64,000 nt of DNA, taken from the NCBI GenBank assembly GCA_029959195.1, contig CP114121.1, positions 1-64,000 of the forward strand, in the 5' to 3' direction. Shown piece after piece: positions 33,230 through 45,904 of this stretch. Under the pieces are notes generated by a model, which was given only the letters and a program-made list of their open reading frames with translations, was not told where the DNA came from and did not search any database. This DNA comes from Dictyophora rubrovolvata (Eukaryota; Basidiomycota; Agaricomycetes; Phallales; Phallaceae). The translations under genes and the position numbers were made by a program. Positions within the stretch are counted from its first letter, which is position 1, and each line of letters begins with the position of its first letter.

Positions 33230-33583
33230 AGGGCTTTAGAAATTGGGATAGCTTAACTGGGAATCGGGCCTACCGAAAAACCAAGTTCAGTTTAACCAGT
33301 TGGTTTCATTCTTCAAGATAACTCACAATGACATCAACCAGCCTTTTCTATAGGGATAAAGCTGACCTTGCTAGTTAGCAGCGACGATGGCACGAGGGGG
33401 AAGAGGGTATGAATCGTTCACAAGTTGATTCTCCGCTGATGATGCTTGGACAATGGCGTTACTGACATAGTGACAAGTGACGATAAGAATATCTATCGAT
33501 CAACTGTACATGTCACCATAATGGTGCTCAAACAAACATGTTCAGCTTCAGGTTCACAAACTTGTAAATTAAATCTTATAACA

Positions 33584-34781
33584 TCATTCAGCCCCTACGT
33601 CCGAGCTAGTCACGACATCACTCCAGGCATCTAACACATCTAAAACCCAATTACATTTATCCGTAACATCACGTTTCGCGTCACTCCCAAGAAATAGCGA
33701 GACATCTGGTTGTTTATCAGCTGCAATTCCTTCGCGGTGGACGAGATCAACAATGATTTTCGCCACTTTCCGTGAGTCTCCGAGCTCATTCCCATTCGTT
33801 TTGTGAAAGTAAGTGGAGATATTCTTGTTCATCTCGTTATAATCCGGTATCGCTTTGGGGGAGTTATTGGACAAGGATGAATCACCCAGTGTCCATCTAA
33901 TGTTGTTGATTCCTTGCGTTCGCATTCCGCCAGGCATAATGTTGTAGACTGTGATGCCGAAGGGTTTCACTTCTTCAGCAAGAGCATCAGCGATGCCTAT
34001 GGGAGATATTAGGTGTAATAAAGCGGAACAAGGGAGTTTACGGACTATGTATCGCTGCTTTAGAGCTGCCGTAAAAAGCTAATAGATATTCTGCTTAGTA
34101 GGACCAGGCCCAATGATATAAATAACGTACCATTTCCCTGTATAATAATCCTGAATATGATATGAAATTATATTGCAAGCAACATACCACAAATTTCGTC
34201 CGCCAACCCGAACGGCTCCCGATAAAAATTATTGTCCCATCTCTTTTGGCACGGAGATAAGGCAAGAAAGCGTTCGTGACATTAACGGCTCCGAATACAT
34301 TTGTTTTGTAAATCTCCATTAAGGCTTCTACTCTTGATACGTGCGCAAGAAACAAGTAAAAATGCAATGGAAAGTGGGCGATTCTGTTAACAACCCCGAC
34401 TTACCCGCCTTCTTCAACTATCCCAAAGGAGCCGAATCCTGCATTGTTGACCACAACGTCTATTTGATTCCACATTGAAAATGCCTCCTTCGCTTTTGAA
34501 CATAATTCTCCGAATGGATCAGTTACATCGAGTTGTAAAACTTTGACATTTTCAGGATATTTGATGGCAAGGTCTTCGATTTTGCATGTTTGTCGAGCGG
34601 TCGCAATAACGCTATCGCCTCTGGTAATTACTTTCTCTACTAGATCTCTTCCAAGGCCACTGGATGTTCCTTGACCAAAATCAAACATTCAGAAACATGT
34701 TGATTGGCAGTGTTGAGGGCTAGAATTGGAGAGATCACCTGTTATCAACCAAACCTTGCCGTGAGCAGTAGACTTGGACAT
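33584..34781 (-). CDS. Short-chain dehydrogenase/reductase (SDR)
   Basis: This is an NAD(P)-dependent oxidoreductase of unknown substrate. The start is chosen at 34781 because exon 1, MSKSTAHGKVWLITG, splices to TSSGLGRDLVEKVI and restores the cofactor motif TGxxxGLG. Then come LQLDVTD, NNAGFGSFGIVEE, IYKTNVFGAVNVTNAFLPYL and GTIIFIGSRSGWRTKF. A tiny exon with a splice into AFYGSSKAAIHS restores the catalytic YxxxK. The rest includes ALAEEVKPFGITVYNIMPGG. The total is about 290 residues, normal for classical SDRs. Introns are short, and one exon near the YxxxK is only about 7 nt long by this model, so that junction is the least certain part. Confidence 0.82.
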
Positions 34782-37497
34782 TCAGTAGTTGCTAATTACA
34801 ATCTAAGAAAACATATCAGTGGAAGGCAATTTAGGGAGAATATAGTGTTTACAAAGGATATACTTGAAGGCTACTTTCGCAACCGTGTGAACTGTGAGGG
34901 ATTCCGGTAATGCCGCGGACCGGGATTTAATTGTTTTTGAATGAAAGTTGTGCTAGTCGTACGTTTTGACATTTGTCAACGACATGGATTTGGACAAGAG
35001 TTAAAGAGACGGTACCAATGAGAGAGTTCGAGAAAATTGAAAACAGCACCGTAAATAGTAAACTCGAGCTACAAGGTCTAAGAGACACTGGTCAAAATCT
35101 ATCAAACGAACACACCGTGAGCACTAAATTTAAATATAAGGTGACACGACCCCGGGCAATTCCCAGTTGACGTCATAGCTTATGAAATCATGTGACTCTC
35201 TTCGCTTAGTACGTATCGGGCTCGAAATCGGAAAACCTCGATGTATGCCTATAGAGGATGACGATTGATTATTACGAATCGGATAGCCAGTCAGGTACTA
35301 CAATTAACGCCCCAGTACTTTTCAAGCCGCGATTGGGCTTGATCGATCTTCGGGATTACCTCTCTGAGGCCAATCTGAGGCTCATGTCGCGCTTTTTTGA
35401 AGTTTTGCTGTCCTGTATGCAGTTATTAATGTTGTATTGATGTTTGGTTGCTCCAATTTCTGAACTTGAGTTCATGAGGGATTCAGAATTAACTTGTGTT
35501 TTCATTTAATGAACATTATTGTAATCGAGTCGACAATTTAGCTCAAGACGCGTGTCGGGAAGGTTGCCAGCTGTATCATTACGTCAAAGACAATACTTTA
35601 CCGTGGTTAAAGATGATACGCACTGACATTTGCTCAGCGCCGTCACTTTGACAATTCTCATACTTGAGAAAGCTTCTAGGAGTCGTCAGCCAGTACACCT
35701 AAATACATCTCAGCCTGGTCCAGCCATGAGCTCACCCCCTGTAGAATCATTCTGAATAACTCAAGCACACCCTGAAAAACTTCCGTTTCAAAGAATAGAC
35801 CGGATTACATATATGAAACCAATTATCAAGTAAAGAAAATTGAGTTCAAAACAAGAAGCCAGCTGATCGGTATTAGCTCTTGATGCGGCTAGTTGTCGGT
35901 TTTTTTAACTTCATTAGGCTGGAATTTCTAAGCCTTTGAAGGAATTGCGTCGAAAGTTCAGTTTGACTTCGAATATCTTAGGTTCATTTGTGGGCTGCAA
36001 AAAACTACTCGGATCTTATTGCGAAAATGCTCCAGCTACATATTGTGATCCGAGTCTGGACTACTAATCTAAGATTCACTTAATCCTTCGACTACTTGTG
36101 GTATGTCAGATTGATTTCGGAACACATGCGGAAGTTGGAACTAACCTCATAAACCCGTAAAACAGACAGGGGAGAGATCTTCTATATATATCTCATAAAA
36201 CTCGGAGATTAAGGTGAACCGTAGCAACAACAAGAGCTCCGGGTATATTGTGCACCATATACGTCCAAAGAGGAGATAGGGGTCAGCTCACGCTGAAGGC
36301 TCGGAGCTCGGATTGCCCAGCTTCCCATGCTCATGGCCTTAAGGCAGAACACGTGTATCAAACTAAACGTTTCGGTTTCATTGGTTTGCCGGAAGTAATT
36401 GGTCTTAGCGGACGATAGGCTATTAAAAGCTAGTCGCATTATATGCCGACACACGAAATGTTTTTCCAGTCGACCTTGAAATATCTCGACGGATAATACG
36501 GTCATTCTGGAAATTGTAGCTATGAACGGTTGCTCGGTACCAAAGTCCAAAGTGAGAGAATAATCGGGAAACAAAGAGAAGGAAGAAAACGTGGAGATGC
36601 TCTCTTAATTTGCCGGGACTTTTAAGGCTATAAAACAGACCTTTGGACAGAGAACCAGGGGCCAAACGTTAAACAGTCAACGGTCAATTGCTGAAGGAAA
36701 CTTTTAACAATAACCACGACGGAAGAAATAATAAACCAGAGAAAAGGATTACGGACATACAGAAGCGGATGCATTATGAGTGCAATCCAGAGATCTTAGT
36801 ATGCAGGCTGTGAGTCGTGATCGACTAAATCGCGGGCAAAGATTTGAGATGAACGTGTATGCTCCTTCGGTTCTTCGTTAATTGGGACATAGGCGAAGGA
36901 ATAATTATACAAGGGTTGGAATGCAATGGAATCAAGTTCGCTTTTTACCTTCTAGTATTCAAAGTAAGTCGTTTAGACAGTTCTGGTTTCCCAGGGTTTT
37001 CGCCTATCAATAACCGCGTCGGACGGACCCGAACGCGATTACCGACGAGTTGTTAGAGTCCGAGAGATCGCACATTCCCTATTCATATATGAAAGGGAAA
37101 GAAGCTGAGAAACCAAGTGAGGTGGGCGATCCCAAAAAAAAGAAGGGAACCCAGTGACGTTTCTAACCTGGCGACTGAACGTGGCGATTGTACTCAACGG
37201 TTCATTTTCTGCAATCAAAGGGGGTGCTCAATCAATTATGGACAAAAACAATAGTATAAAATACCAAACATGTCACGACAAACATTTAACTTTCCAGCTA
37301 TTGGACATTACACAATTCTTTTCACTTTGTATACAACATTACTTCAGTGGTAGTAAATTAAGAAGCGGATGATAAGCCCGGCTACTCTCTAAGACTGCGG
37401 AATCCCTGTCCTTTTATTTGGACAAAGTAAGGGACAATTCAACAGGAAGACAATATGAATTACTCAAACGATACACGAAACAAGTGCAAGTTAAGTT
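34782..37497. other. 2.7-kb gene-poor region
   Basis: Short open frames occur on both strands without family features, consistent splice structure or a coding-like composition. No repeat with clear ends was seen. Confidence 0.5.
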
Positions 37498-38244
37498 TCA
37501 ACACAAGTACAGCCCGCCTTCTTCATCAGATTCTTCAACGACATCCAAACCATATGGCGTGGAAGATTTCGAACTTCTAGAACTCAAGGAAGAGGCTGAT
37601 GAGCGACTACTTCTTCGAGATCGCGAAAGAAGGAATTCCAAATCAACCAGCACATTAGGGGTGAGATCCGATGCCGAGGTTTTATCTTTTCTTAGGGTGC
37701 GTCGGAAACTAGGTTTTTTTTGTAAAAATAAAAAATAAATAGGATACCTTAAGAAAGGGTAACTCACTGTCTGAATCCCATCATTTCTTCGATTTTATAT
37801 CGAATAACTTCTTCGGACATGTATGTTAAAGGTTCTATGGACAGCGATTGAGGTAGCTTTCGGTTAAGTTCCCGGGCTACACGACATAATTCTGGACGCC
37901 GCATGCAGGTAAGCTCGTCTTGGCAACAGAACGGTTTTCTATCTAGACTGTGAATAAATTAGATACCATAGTCACGAAGGCGGGATAAATAGTCCTACGA
38001 AGTACTGCGAAAAGAAGGGCAAATACTAAGTATACTGCACAGGATAAGCTTAATTTTGGAAAAAAACTCGCATAATGATATCGTCTCCATCTACGACATA
38101 AAGGGTACGAGCAGCGAGATCCGATTGTATAATTTGATTTCGAGGATTCTTTGCTCGCTTTTTGAAGAGCAACGAGAAAGAAAGTGTTTTTGGGAGAAAA
38201 GTTGTTTTTGCTTTGGGCTTGTTGATACGTGTCCGAGTAGGCAT
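37498..38244 (-). CDS. Small three-exon protein, unknown function
   Basis: Three minus-strand exons join into about 190 residues. The first is basic (MPTRTRINKPKAKTTFLPK ... LYVVDGDDIIMR). The second, RKPFCCQDELTCMRRPELCR continuing to MSEEVIRYKIEEMMGF, looks conserved, with four cysteines. The third is a Ser-rich acidic tail (SRSRRSSRSSASSLSSRSSK ... EESDEEGGLYLC). Intron 2 (GTGAGT...CCTAG) is good; the donor of intron 1 is ambiguous. The family is not recognised. A plus-strand frame over the last exon (37418-37738) is an antisense shadow. Confidence 0.5.
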
Positions 38245-39801
38245 TTGCAGAATTATCGATGTTTAGTGGGATAAAAGAGACCTTTTTTCGTAACAAGTCG
38301 TAATAAGTCGTAAACTAAAAGCTTGAGGAGCGAGTAAAGTGCACGGAGGTTGGTGGTCTAAACTTTCTGAGAGCTGTCTCACGTGACATGTTCGTTTCGT
38401 GTTACGAACGGTTCTACCAGTCACAGAAATAATCCAAGGTGTTGCCGAGAGATCCTCCCTTGATTACGATCACTGCTTGTCTGATTTCGTCTCCTTAACG
38501 TGTCTTTCTGTCTTTTCTACTGTTATTTACATCGAGAAGACATCACCTAGCGGGAGGAAACTTTTTATTTCTCAGTGACCATGTGACCACTATATTATGA
38601 TTCGAAGTCTAATAACGACTAACTTTATGAAGATTCTCAATCTTATACGTCCGTCCCACGGCTTTGGAAACTGCTTAAAGTTGAGTCTCATACATTCATT
38701 TTTTACATTCATCGGTAAATAAGATGTTGCAGGCGCAGGCGGTTTTTACAAATATATGTAATTGACGGTTATTTAGACTTGGGGGACGTCATTCGTTCAT
38801 GGCAAAACGGACAGCTCCTTCCCTTCTCTCCTGCGTGGAACGAACCCACTTTTTTCAGATGGACGTATAATTCCGCCGGCTTCGAAATGTCACCCCGACG
38901 GATTACAAATAGGAAATAACCATGCGAAGTCATTAATTCATCTCGTATCAGGCAAATACACGAAGAGGAGGCTTAGATCAATGCATGTTTGGTGTTTTTT
39001 CTCTGCTGAAACCAGAGAAAATTCCCCGTCCCTTCTCCCTCCTCGATGAATCATAGTGCTATTATATTCCTGTCGTCTATTATTATTCCCTTTTTGGAAC
39101 AGATTTACAACTACCCCTTATCTAAGGAACTCCTTTGACTTTCTGGCACACCATCAAGGTTTGATCAACCCTCGCCACGCGTCGATGCATGACCCTAAAA
39201 CCAGACGTATTATCTTCGGTCGGCTTTCTTTGCTACTAGTCGAAGCTGCCGCTTAAAAAGCCGGATGCATGCATTTTGATCCGCTGCCTTATAACGAGGC
39301 TTCGTGTCTCTTTGGATGTTTACGGAATTCGACCCGCACCCCATCAATATTTCAGGTGTTGCAAATTTGGGGTAAATTGCTGGGACCGCTCCTTTCGTTT
39401 CGTCAACGACCAGACGAAGCTGGCGACTATTTTTCACAAACGTCATATCTCCAATCTTATCCTAACTGGTAAGCCCGTTTTTCTTGCTAGGCCTATATCC
39501 GTAGTTCACCTCGAGTCAAAAGCTGCGACTTTGTCGCGCGGAGCGCTCGTCCAGTACCCTTATTCAGCTTTTAACACCGAAAATCACGATTAGCGTTATG
39601 GCTTGGAAAGCATTCTTTGGATCCAGGAGTTGCATAGTCCCACAGACACCTCATGTTTAGTCTGGCATGTGTGTTGTTGGATCGACCTGGCCTGATTAAT
39701 TTAGATGGATTATAAAAAGCTCCATGGTGCGTCGTTTGCCATGGCTTCAATCCTACTTTCTTCTTTCTCATTTCCATTATCCCTTCCCTCGGTCTTATAC
39801 T
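38245..39801. other. Intergenic region, no gene recognised
   Basis: One TCACGTGA palindrome lies at 38379. Overlapping short frames around 39056-39873 on both strands show no family features. Confidence 0.5.
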
Positions 39802-41874
39802 ATGACTCGGACGTCGCTTCTCTCTGTGCCACCCGACGTACTGAGCAGAATTGCGTTGCAGTCCGTATATCAATCTTGTGCAGCCTTGACTTTCACGTCC
39901 CGTCTTCAGACCTTGTCTTCACTGCTGATTCTTTGTCGGGACACCTATGCCATTTTATCACTCTCAGCAAACCCATATATTTATGGAAAAATATTCCGCC
40001 TTTTTTTTGACGTGGAGCCGATACAACGGCGCCTCGGTACGGCCGCAGTTCGGTCTGCAGTGCTAGCCTATGAGCTGCAGCGCCGACTCAGTATGTTGAA
40101 GAGACTCAAGGCTTTTCTGTGCGAATCCAGTAATCATGGACTTCCTTCACCCGAAGCTATGGTTCCGGACCTTGTTCTGTTATTTCTCATGTTAACAGAA
40201 AGTGATGGCAAAAACATCCTCCAGCTTCGACAGTTGTTCGGACGTTCGGGTGTGGTAGACTTGTGCATTGCTTTGCTTTCTTCGAATTCTCCGTCTTCTT
40301 ACTCCGCAGCCCGGAAACAAGGAACAGAAGCGATATTCAGATCGCTGGTCACGATGGTAATGTGGATCAACCAAGAAGGTACTGTCTAAATGTTATTCGC
40401 CCCGATGTTCGCTGAATTCCTGAACTTGAACGCATACAGAGACATCTGAATGTGAGTCACCCGAGAATACTGAGGTCATTTTGGACATATTGGAACCTTT
40501 TGCTATCCAATCACACGTAAGGAATGAGCCACTCTTCCTTTATACATCAAGTCAGCTTCCCTGTTCCTCATGCCAGGAACATAAACATAGAACCATCGTG
40601 GAATTCACATATTTCGGCCTCTCGGGTTCACTAATTCTCTCGAGTTTGGCATACACGAGACTGTGCATCGTCCAACGCTATGACATGATTAAACGTCGGT
40701 AAGGCCCTCCTCTTTCAAGTCCCAAATCAGTTCACCCGACTGAAATTTCAATTTCAACTCTTTCATTCATTCATTTTATTTTATTTTTCACTCAAAACTG
40801 GCATATGCATTATAGGCAATCGGATTCCCTTTCAGTGCCATCATCGCGTGCTGCACTTACGAGTGGCAACATTGACGCAGACTTCTCTCGGCTCACTGAG
40901 TTTCATCGAAACCCCTCTGGTCTAAATTGGCGATCACCTCATTCAATCACCACGACCATGACCTCTCCATCCAATACATTGTTCAAAGCGGAAAATGGCC
41001 AAGCAGGTTTTGAGACCGTATGGTCGGGAGGATGGTTTGTACGTTTGCGACCCTATTTTTCTCTCTCGCTTTTACAGATAAGACCACTCTTCTCGTTTTC
41101 TTTAAAAAAGGTTCCGAATCTCGTAGGATCATCTGTTTTTACCGTTTACCAACCGATGAGGTTTCGGATCCGCGCGTATGTCCCGTCGCTATTGGATGGA
41201 ATAGTCCAATTTGTGGAGAATGGAGAAGACGAAGAAAGCATTACGAAAGCTTGGTTCAATCAAGGCGTGCAGTTCTCGGAAAGAGTTGTTAGCCGTTTTT
41301 CTCCTCTTCTGACTACAGGTCTGATATAAACCGCGCCGGGTATTTGTTAGGATTCGTTGAGTATCTTTGATCCTATTACGGGGAGGACTTCCCTTTACGA
41401 ACCCAGGTCATCTGATCACGATGCTGGTGGTATGTAAGTCTCGCTTCTGAGGCGCCCATCGAAGTTAACGTGAACTAACAGCCGTAATTGATACCATTTT
41501 TTGCGGAGAGGTATATCACTTCAAAGGGTGATGTGTCGTAACATTGAGACCATTTTTTCAGACAATCGCGGCCCATGACGGTAATATTTTCGGCGATTTC
41601 CAAATTCATGGACGGATTAGGAATTCTGATGGAAAAGTCGCACTTATCCGAAAACCTGTAGATTTCGTTATAGTTATCTCTTCACGTATATTCTGTGTTC
41701 CTGATTGATTCTTAGACAAATGCCGACATGCACGATTTAGGGGTGTGGATTTTCCATGGATTTCTATATTGCGGGTACAACCTTGTTGGCGATTGGTGGA
41801 ACACGTCCACTGCGAAGGATGCACCTGGAGGAAGCGGCTGGTTCCGCTTTGTGGAGGATAAGCAACAGCAATAG
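39802..41874 (+). CDS. F-box-like hypothetical protein
   Basis: The start at MTRTSLLSVPPDVLSRIA is chosen because it opens directly into an F-box-like helix pair (SVPPDVLSRIALQSV, then LLILCRDTYAILSLS and NPYIYGKIF). This arrangement is common in Agaricomycete proteins that continue for 500-600 residues. Exons then run through HRTIVEFTYFGLSGSLILSS and FTVYQPMRFRIRAYVPSLLD to DSLSIFDPITGRTSLYEPRS. The last exons are IAAHDGNIFGDFQIHGRIR and NADMHDLGVWIFHGFLYCGY, ending RFVEDKQQQ. About seven short introns are implied. The C-terminal region is related to a widespread but uncharacterised basidiomycete family. Function as an SCF adaptor is inferred only from the F-box-like N-terminus. Confidence 0.7.
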
Positions 41875-42636
41875 CAACTGTACAATGACCTGAGGTCGGC
41901 GTTCCATTTAACTCAATACCTATTACGCTTTTTGACCAAACTCGTGTCTAATATGCCGTTGGTTCCTTCTGTATCTCGCCATGGTCCGTTGTAGTATGTA
42001 CTTTGTACTTCTAAATCGTATAGCCTTCCCACGAATATATTACATTTCTCATCCATTCATCGGGAAGCACGCATGAACTTTTACACGGGCCAACACAAAT
42101 GCTGGATCATTCAAGTTGCTCCGTGTTTTCAACCGACTGTTTGTAATCAAAACCCTTTTCCGACCGTATTATTTGTTCTGCCTGATTAGTAATGCTCGAT
42201 TTTACGTTTGAAAAAAAAAGTTGTGTAATTGGATGTAACTTAGTGATATGATACTCAACACACTAGCACCTTCAAAATCAGTGGGGTTCTCTTCGGAATC
42301 ACCCTAAGTATCTCGACCGAAAATAGATGGGGCTCGGCGCTCAGCTGGAGTCGGGGTCTGAACGCATCTCTTTGTACAAGGACAAGGACCGTGGACGTCG
42401 ACGGATGAGAGAAACGATGAAGAGAATGGACCATGAAAGTGCGGACACAAGTTGGTTGCATAAAAAGAGGCTGGCTGAAAGCTGAAGAACATCTTAACAC
42501 CCTACCTCACACAGTGACATACTCTCCACTCTCTATTTCGTGAAAGACCGAGTCTATCGACAGTTTGCATCTCTTTCTTTTATCTTTTCTCTTTGCTCTA
42601 TTTCCTCGATTTGAACTTCGACTATTGTCTATAATC
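41875..42636. other. Upstream region of the aspartic protease
   Basis: No gene was recognised. Short minus-strand frames at 42255-42500 overlap the promoter and lack family features. Confidence 0.5.
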
Positions 42637-44338
42637 ATGCACCTTGCTGGTTTACTTGCGGCTGCTTTTCTCTCTCAATTTGTTGCCGGTGCACCCACGA
42701 CAAGATCAAAACCTCGCACATTAACTGTCCCCATTCATTCTATACATCGTTCCACAGATAACGCTGGGGTTCCTACTACTGTTAGTCCGTTTCTTGGCGC
42801 CGCATGCCATTAACATCATTAACCTCTTCTTTCTTTAGGTCTATCGGAGAGCCATGCAGAATGCTCAAAGTCGATACAAGCGGATCTCAGCTGTCTTACC
42901 GTCTCAACACTCAGAAATGAACAAGCGATATAATACACCTCTTGATGAATTAGAGGCCTTCAAAGCTAAAACCCAACAAAAACCTCAAGTTACCGAACTA
43001 GACGTAGCTTCGTTGAATGACTCCTCGAACGCAGGCGTGTCACCTCTCGATATACAAGCTGCCGTTGATGGAGGTATCACTGAGCCAACCATGGTGGCTG
43101 CGTCAAATTCGATTGGGTTGGGTATTGTAGGAGCTGATATTGGTTGTAAGAATGGCTTTTTTTCTTATTTCTTTAGTGTTCGTGATTGTCGACCTTTGTT
43201 GCTATAGATGTTGCTGCTATCGAAATTGGTACTCCTCCACGTCAATTTCAAATTCTCATGGATTCTGGCTCGGCAGACTTCTGGGTCGGGAGTGAATCTT
43301 GCCAGGCTGAAGGTGGCGGAGGTAAGAAATGTTTGCGGACTAGACCATGTTTTCGTTTTGTCATCAATTCCTATTTGTAGGGTGCGGCAATCATCAATTC
43401 CTTGGTCCTCAATCTAGTTCAAGCTTTCTTGGTTCCCAACAATCTTTCAATGTGATGTACGGTTCTGGAAACGTTATTGGCAACCTAGTTCAGGATAACG
43501 TTATTCTTGGTAACTTATCGCTTCCGCGACACTCCTTCGGTGTTGCCAACGTCGAATCTAGTGGCTTGGCCCAAGCCAGCTTCGACGGTATTATGGGTTT
43601 AGGCCAATCTGGTCTCTCGCAACAGAAACTTCCAACTCCCGTCGAGGCTCTCGCTTCAGCGGGAGTGATTGACCAAGCTATCGTCGGCTATAAAATACCA
43701 CGTCTAGCGGATAGCAAGAACGACGGAGAGATCACGTTTGGAGGTCTAGATCCTAGCAAGTTTCAAAGCCATACGCTTGTTCAAGTACCGAACGTTAACC
43801 AAAACGGGTTTTGGGAAGTAGACCTTGATGCCGTATTGGTTAACGGCCAAAACCTTGGCGTTCAAGGCCAGACTGCCATTTTGGATACCGGCACTTCGTT
43901 AATCCTTGCACCTCCGGAGGTGAGTTTCTTGAATCCCGTCCCGTATAGTTTTTGATGTTAATTCTCTGTGACTCAGGTCGTAAGTGCCATCCATGCGCAT
44001 ATTCCTGAAGCGACTGAGACGGCGAACGGTTTCACTGTACCCTGTACGATGAATGCATCCGTGGCGCTGACCATCAGCAACGCAACTTGTACGTCTATAC
44101 ATTCACGTTCTGTTTGTGAATTCCATTTCAATAATTTGCTATTTTAGTTGCGATTAATCCCCATGATATCGCATTTTTGCCCATCGACCCTAACGAGCCC
44201 GATGGTACCTGTACCTCGGGTATTGTAGCCAGCGGTTTTCAGGGCAAACAATGGATAATTGGCGACGTCTTTTTGAAGAACGTTTATTTTGGAACACATG
44301 TTAATGAAAACATTGTTTTCCTCGCCGAGCTCTCTTGA
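42637..44338 (+). CDS. Secreted pepsin-like aspartic protease (family A1)
   Basis: This is an acid endopeptidase. The ATG at 42637 starts a signal peptide (MHLAGLLAAAFLSQFVAGAP). A ~130-residue propeptide (RYKRISAVLPSQHSEMNKRY...) precedes the mature enzyme. The first catalytic motif is ILMDSGSADFWV (DSGS variant of DTGS), the flap region is FNVMYGSGNVIG, and the second catalytic motif is AILDTGTSLILAPPEV. The C-terminus is WIIGDVFLKNVYFGTH ending VFLAELS, with a normal pair of cysteines. Five or so short introns are needed. The protein is predicted intact at about 470 residues. The overall match is to fungal saccharopepsin/polyporopepsin-like enzymes. It is extracellular because no vacuolar or GPI signal is visible, which is inference. 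Confidence 0.92.
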
Positions 44339-45442
44339 GTGTCTGCATGTTCATTCATACCCTCTACTCGACATAGTATGACATGTGGAGTTTTTGATGT
44401 ATGTAATATGAATTCGTCTATATATTAGCTCCAGTATAATAAAAGCATGTTTGAAATTTCTTCGTGATATCTTATCGTCAGCGATCAATGTGTTAGTGTT
44501 CACAAGAAGGCTAATTGTAACGTACCGTGACATAGCTAACAACTTTCCGGATATCTAGCTTCGCCAAGTTGGTTTTTGATAACTTTTGGTGCTAGTTTCT
44601 TTACGGTTTAATCGATATAGAAAGAAGAGACCAGAAGATAGATGGTCTGAGGAAGCGTCAAGCAGTGGGCGCCTCAGGCTTCGGGCTTCGAGCGCCTTGG
44701 TACTTTGACGCTGGCGGCCTTGACTCCAGCCAAACTCCAGCTTCATTCATACCGTCTTTCGTATACGATCGGCATTAATCGGAGTATTATGCCTGGAATA
44801 TCTCTCACTGCTCTTCGGATATCGTCTCTCTGAATGTCATATAAGATTTATTCTGGCTACATATCTGTAGTTGAGGTCTAACTTGGCTCATAAATGTACG
44901 TGTGAGGCAATTTCGGAGTATTGCGGCTCTTGGGCTAAGATTTTTACCGGCCTAATCCGCAAATGTTGAGACGCTACAAAAAATTGCTGTCACTTGATAG
45001 CATATAACAGTTTGGCATAGAGCCGAGGATGGAAATGCGATTTGGCAAAAGAAAATCGGCTTCAGCGAGGTACATACATACTTGTCCTTAGTATACGGAT
45101 AGGACGGCGCGCAGGCTGCAAGCTAGCATAGTATGTTGTTTCATATTTATATTATTCTCTTCCATCTCGATTGGGCTTTAGTCTATTTCCGACTCAAACT
45201 TTAATTCTTGATATAGAGTTCAAGAAAAACGACAAGTCTGACTGGAAGAATCATTTAAACGTCTCCCCTGTGGCACGAAAAAATAAATCAGGAAAATCAC
45301 CTTGGGAGTTAGTTAAACTTGCTTATGGTTATGACAGGGACACCAGTTGGTGTTACATATTGACTAATGTTTACACGTTTGTAAGTCGGACTGATAAGAT
45401 CTCCAATATGTCATCCTTCTCGACGTGTTACCTGCCAGTCAT
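44339..45442. other. Intergenic region
   Basis: This is the 3' flank of the protease gene. No gene or repeat was recognised up to the MITE. Confidence 0.5.
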
Positions 45443-45825
45443 TAGGGGATGTCAGAGTAGGTCGTTTCAAGGCCGTTTCGCTGTCCGTTTCACTGCCCGT
45501 TTCGAGATGTCGGGAATACCTCGGGAATACCACTTATCCCGTTTTAACTCTGAACACCCCCGCTGCCCGTCCGTTTCGATGACCGTTTCGTGCGCCGTTT
45601 CACCTATGCATTGTACAGTCGCTCAAAAAATTTTTATATGATTTATTAAAGAAATATTTCTAGAAATTCTCCTTAAAAATCCATCCCTGACCGAGAACGA
45701 CCGATGGGTGAAACGGACAGCAAAACGGCTGCCGTTTCACTTGTTTCGCCGTTTCACCAGCCGTTTCACTGAAATCGAAACGGACAGCGAAACAGCCTTG
45801 AAACGACCTACTCTGACATCCCCTA
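45443..45825. mobile_element. MITE-like DNA transposon remnant with ~28-bp terminal inverted repeats
   Basis: The 379-bp core (45445-45823) starts GGGGATGTCAGAGTAGGTCG and ends with its exact reverse complement. The terminal inverted repeat is perfect for ~28 bp and continues with few mismatches to about 48 bp. It is flanked by TA on both sides, a Tc1/mariner-type target site; ATT with an extra terminal base pair is an alternative. The interior has no coding capacity. Instead it carries about eleven CCGTTTC/GAAACGG motifs, many adjacent to both termini. Such clusters in MITEs are often transposase-binding sites. The source transposase is not in the window. Confidence 0.85.
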
Positions 45826-45904
45826 TTCCCCGATAGCACGAGACAGTGCGCTCGTTCGTCAGTTACAACTCCTTCGACATAGACCTGGTTTTTCGGTGAA
45901 AAAT

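Noticed and set aside
36209-36665. Minus-strand frames of 80-121 codons
   Set aside because: No motif, no phased introns, no similarity to any family known to me.
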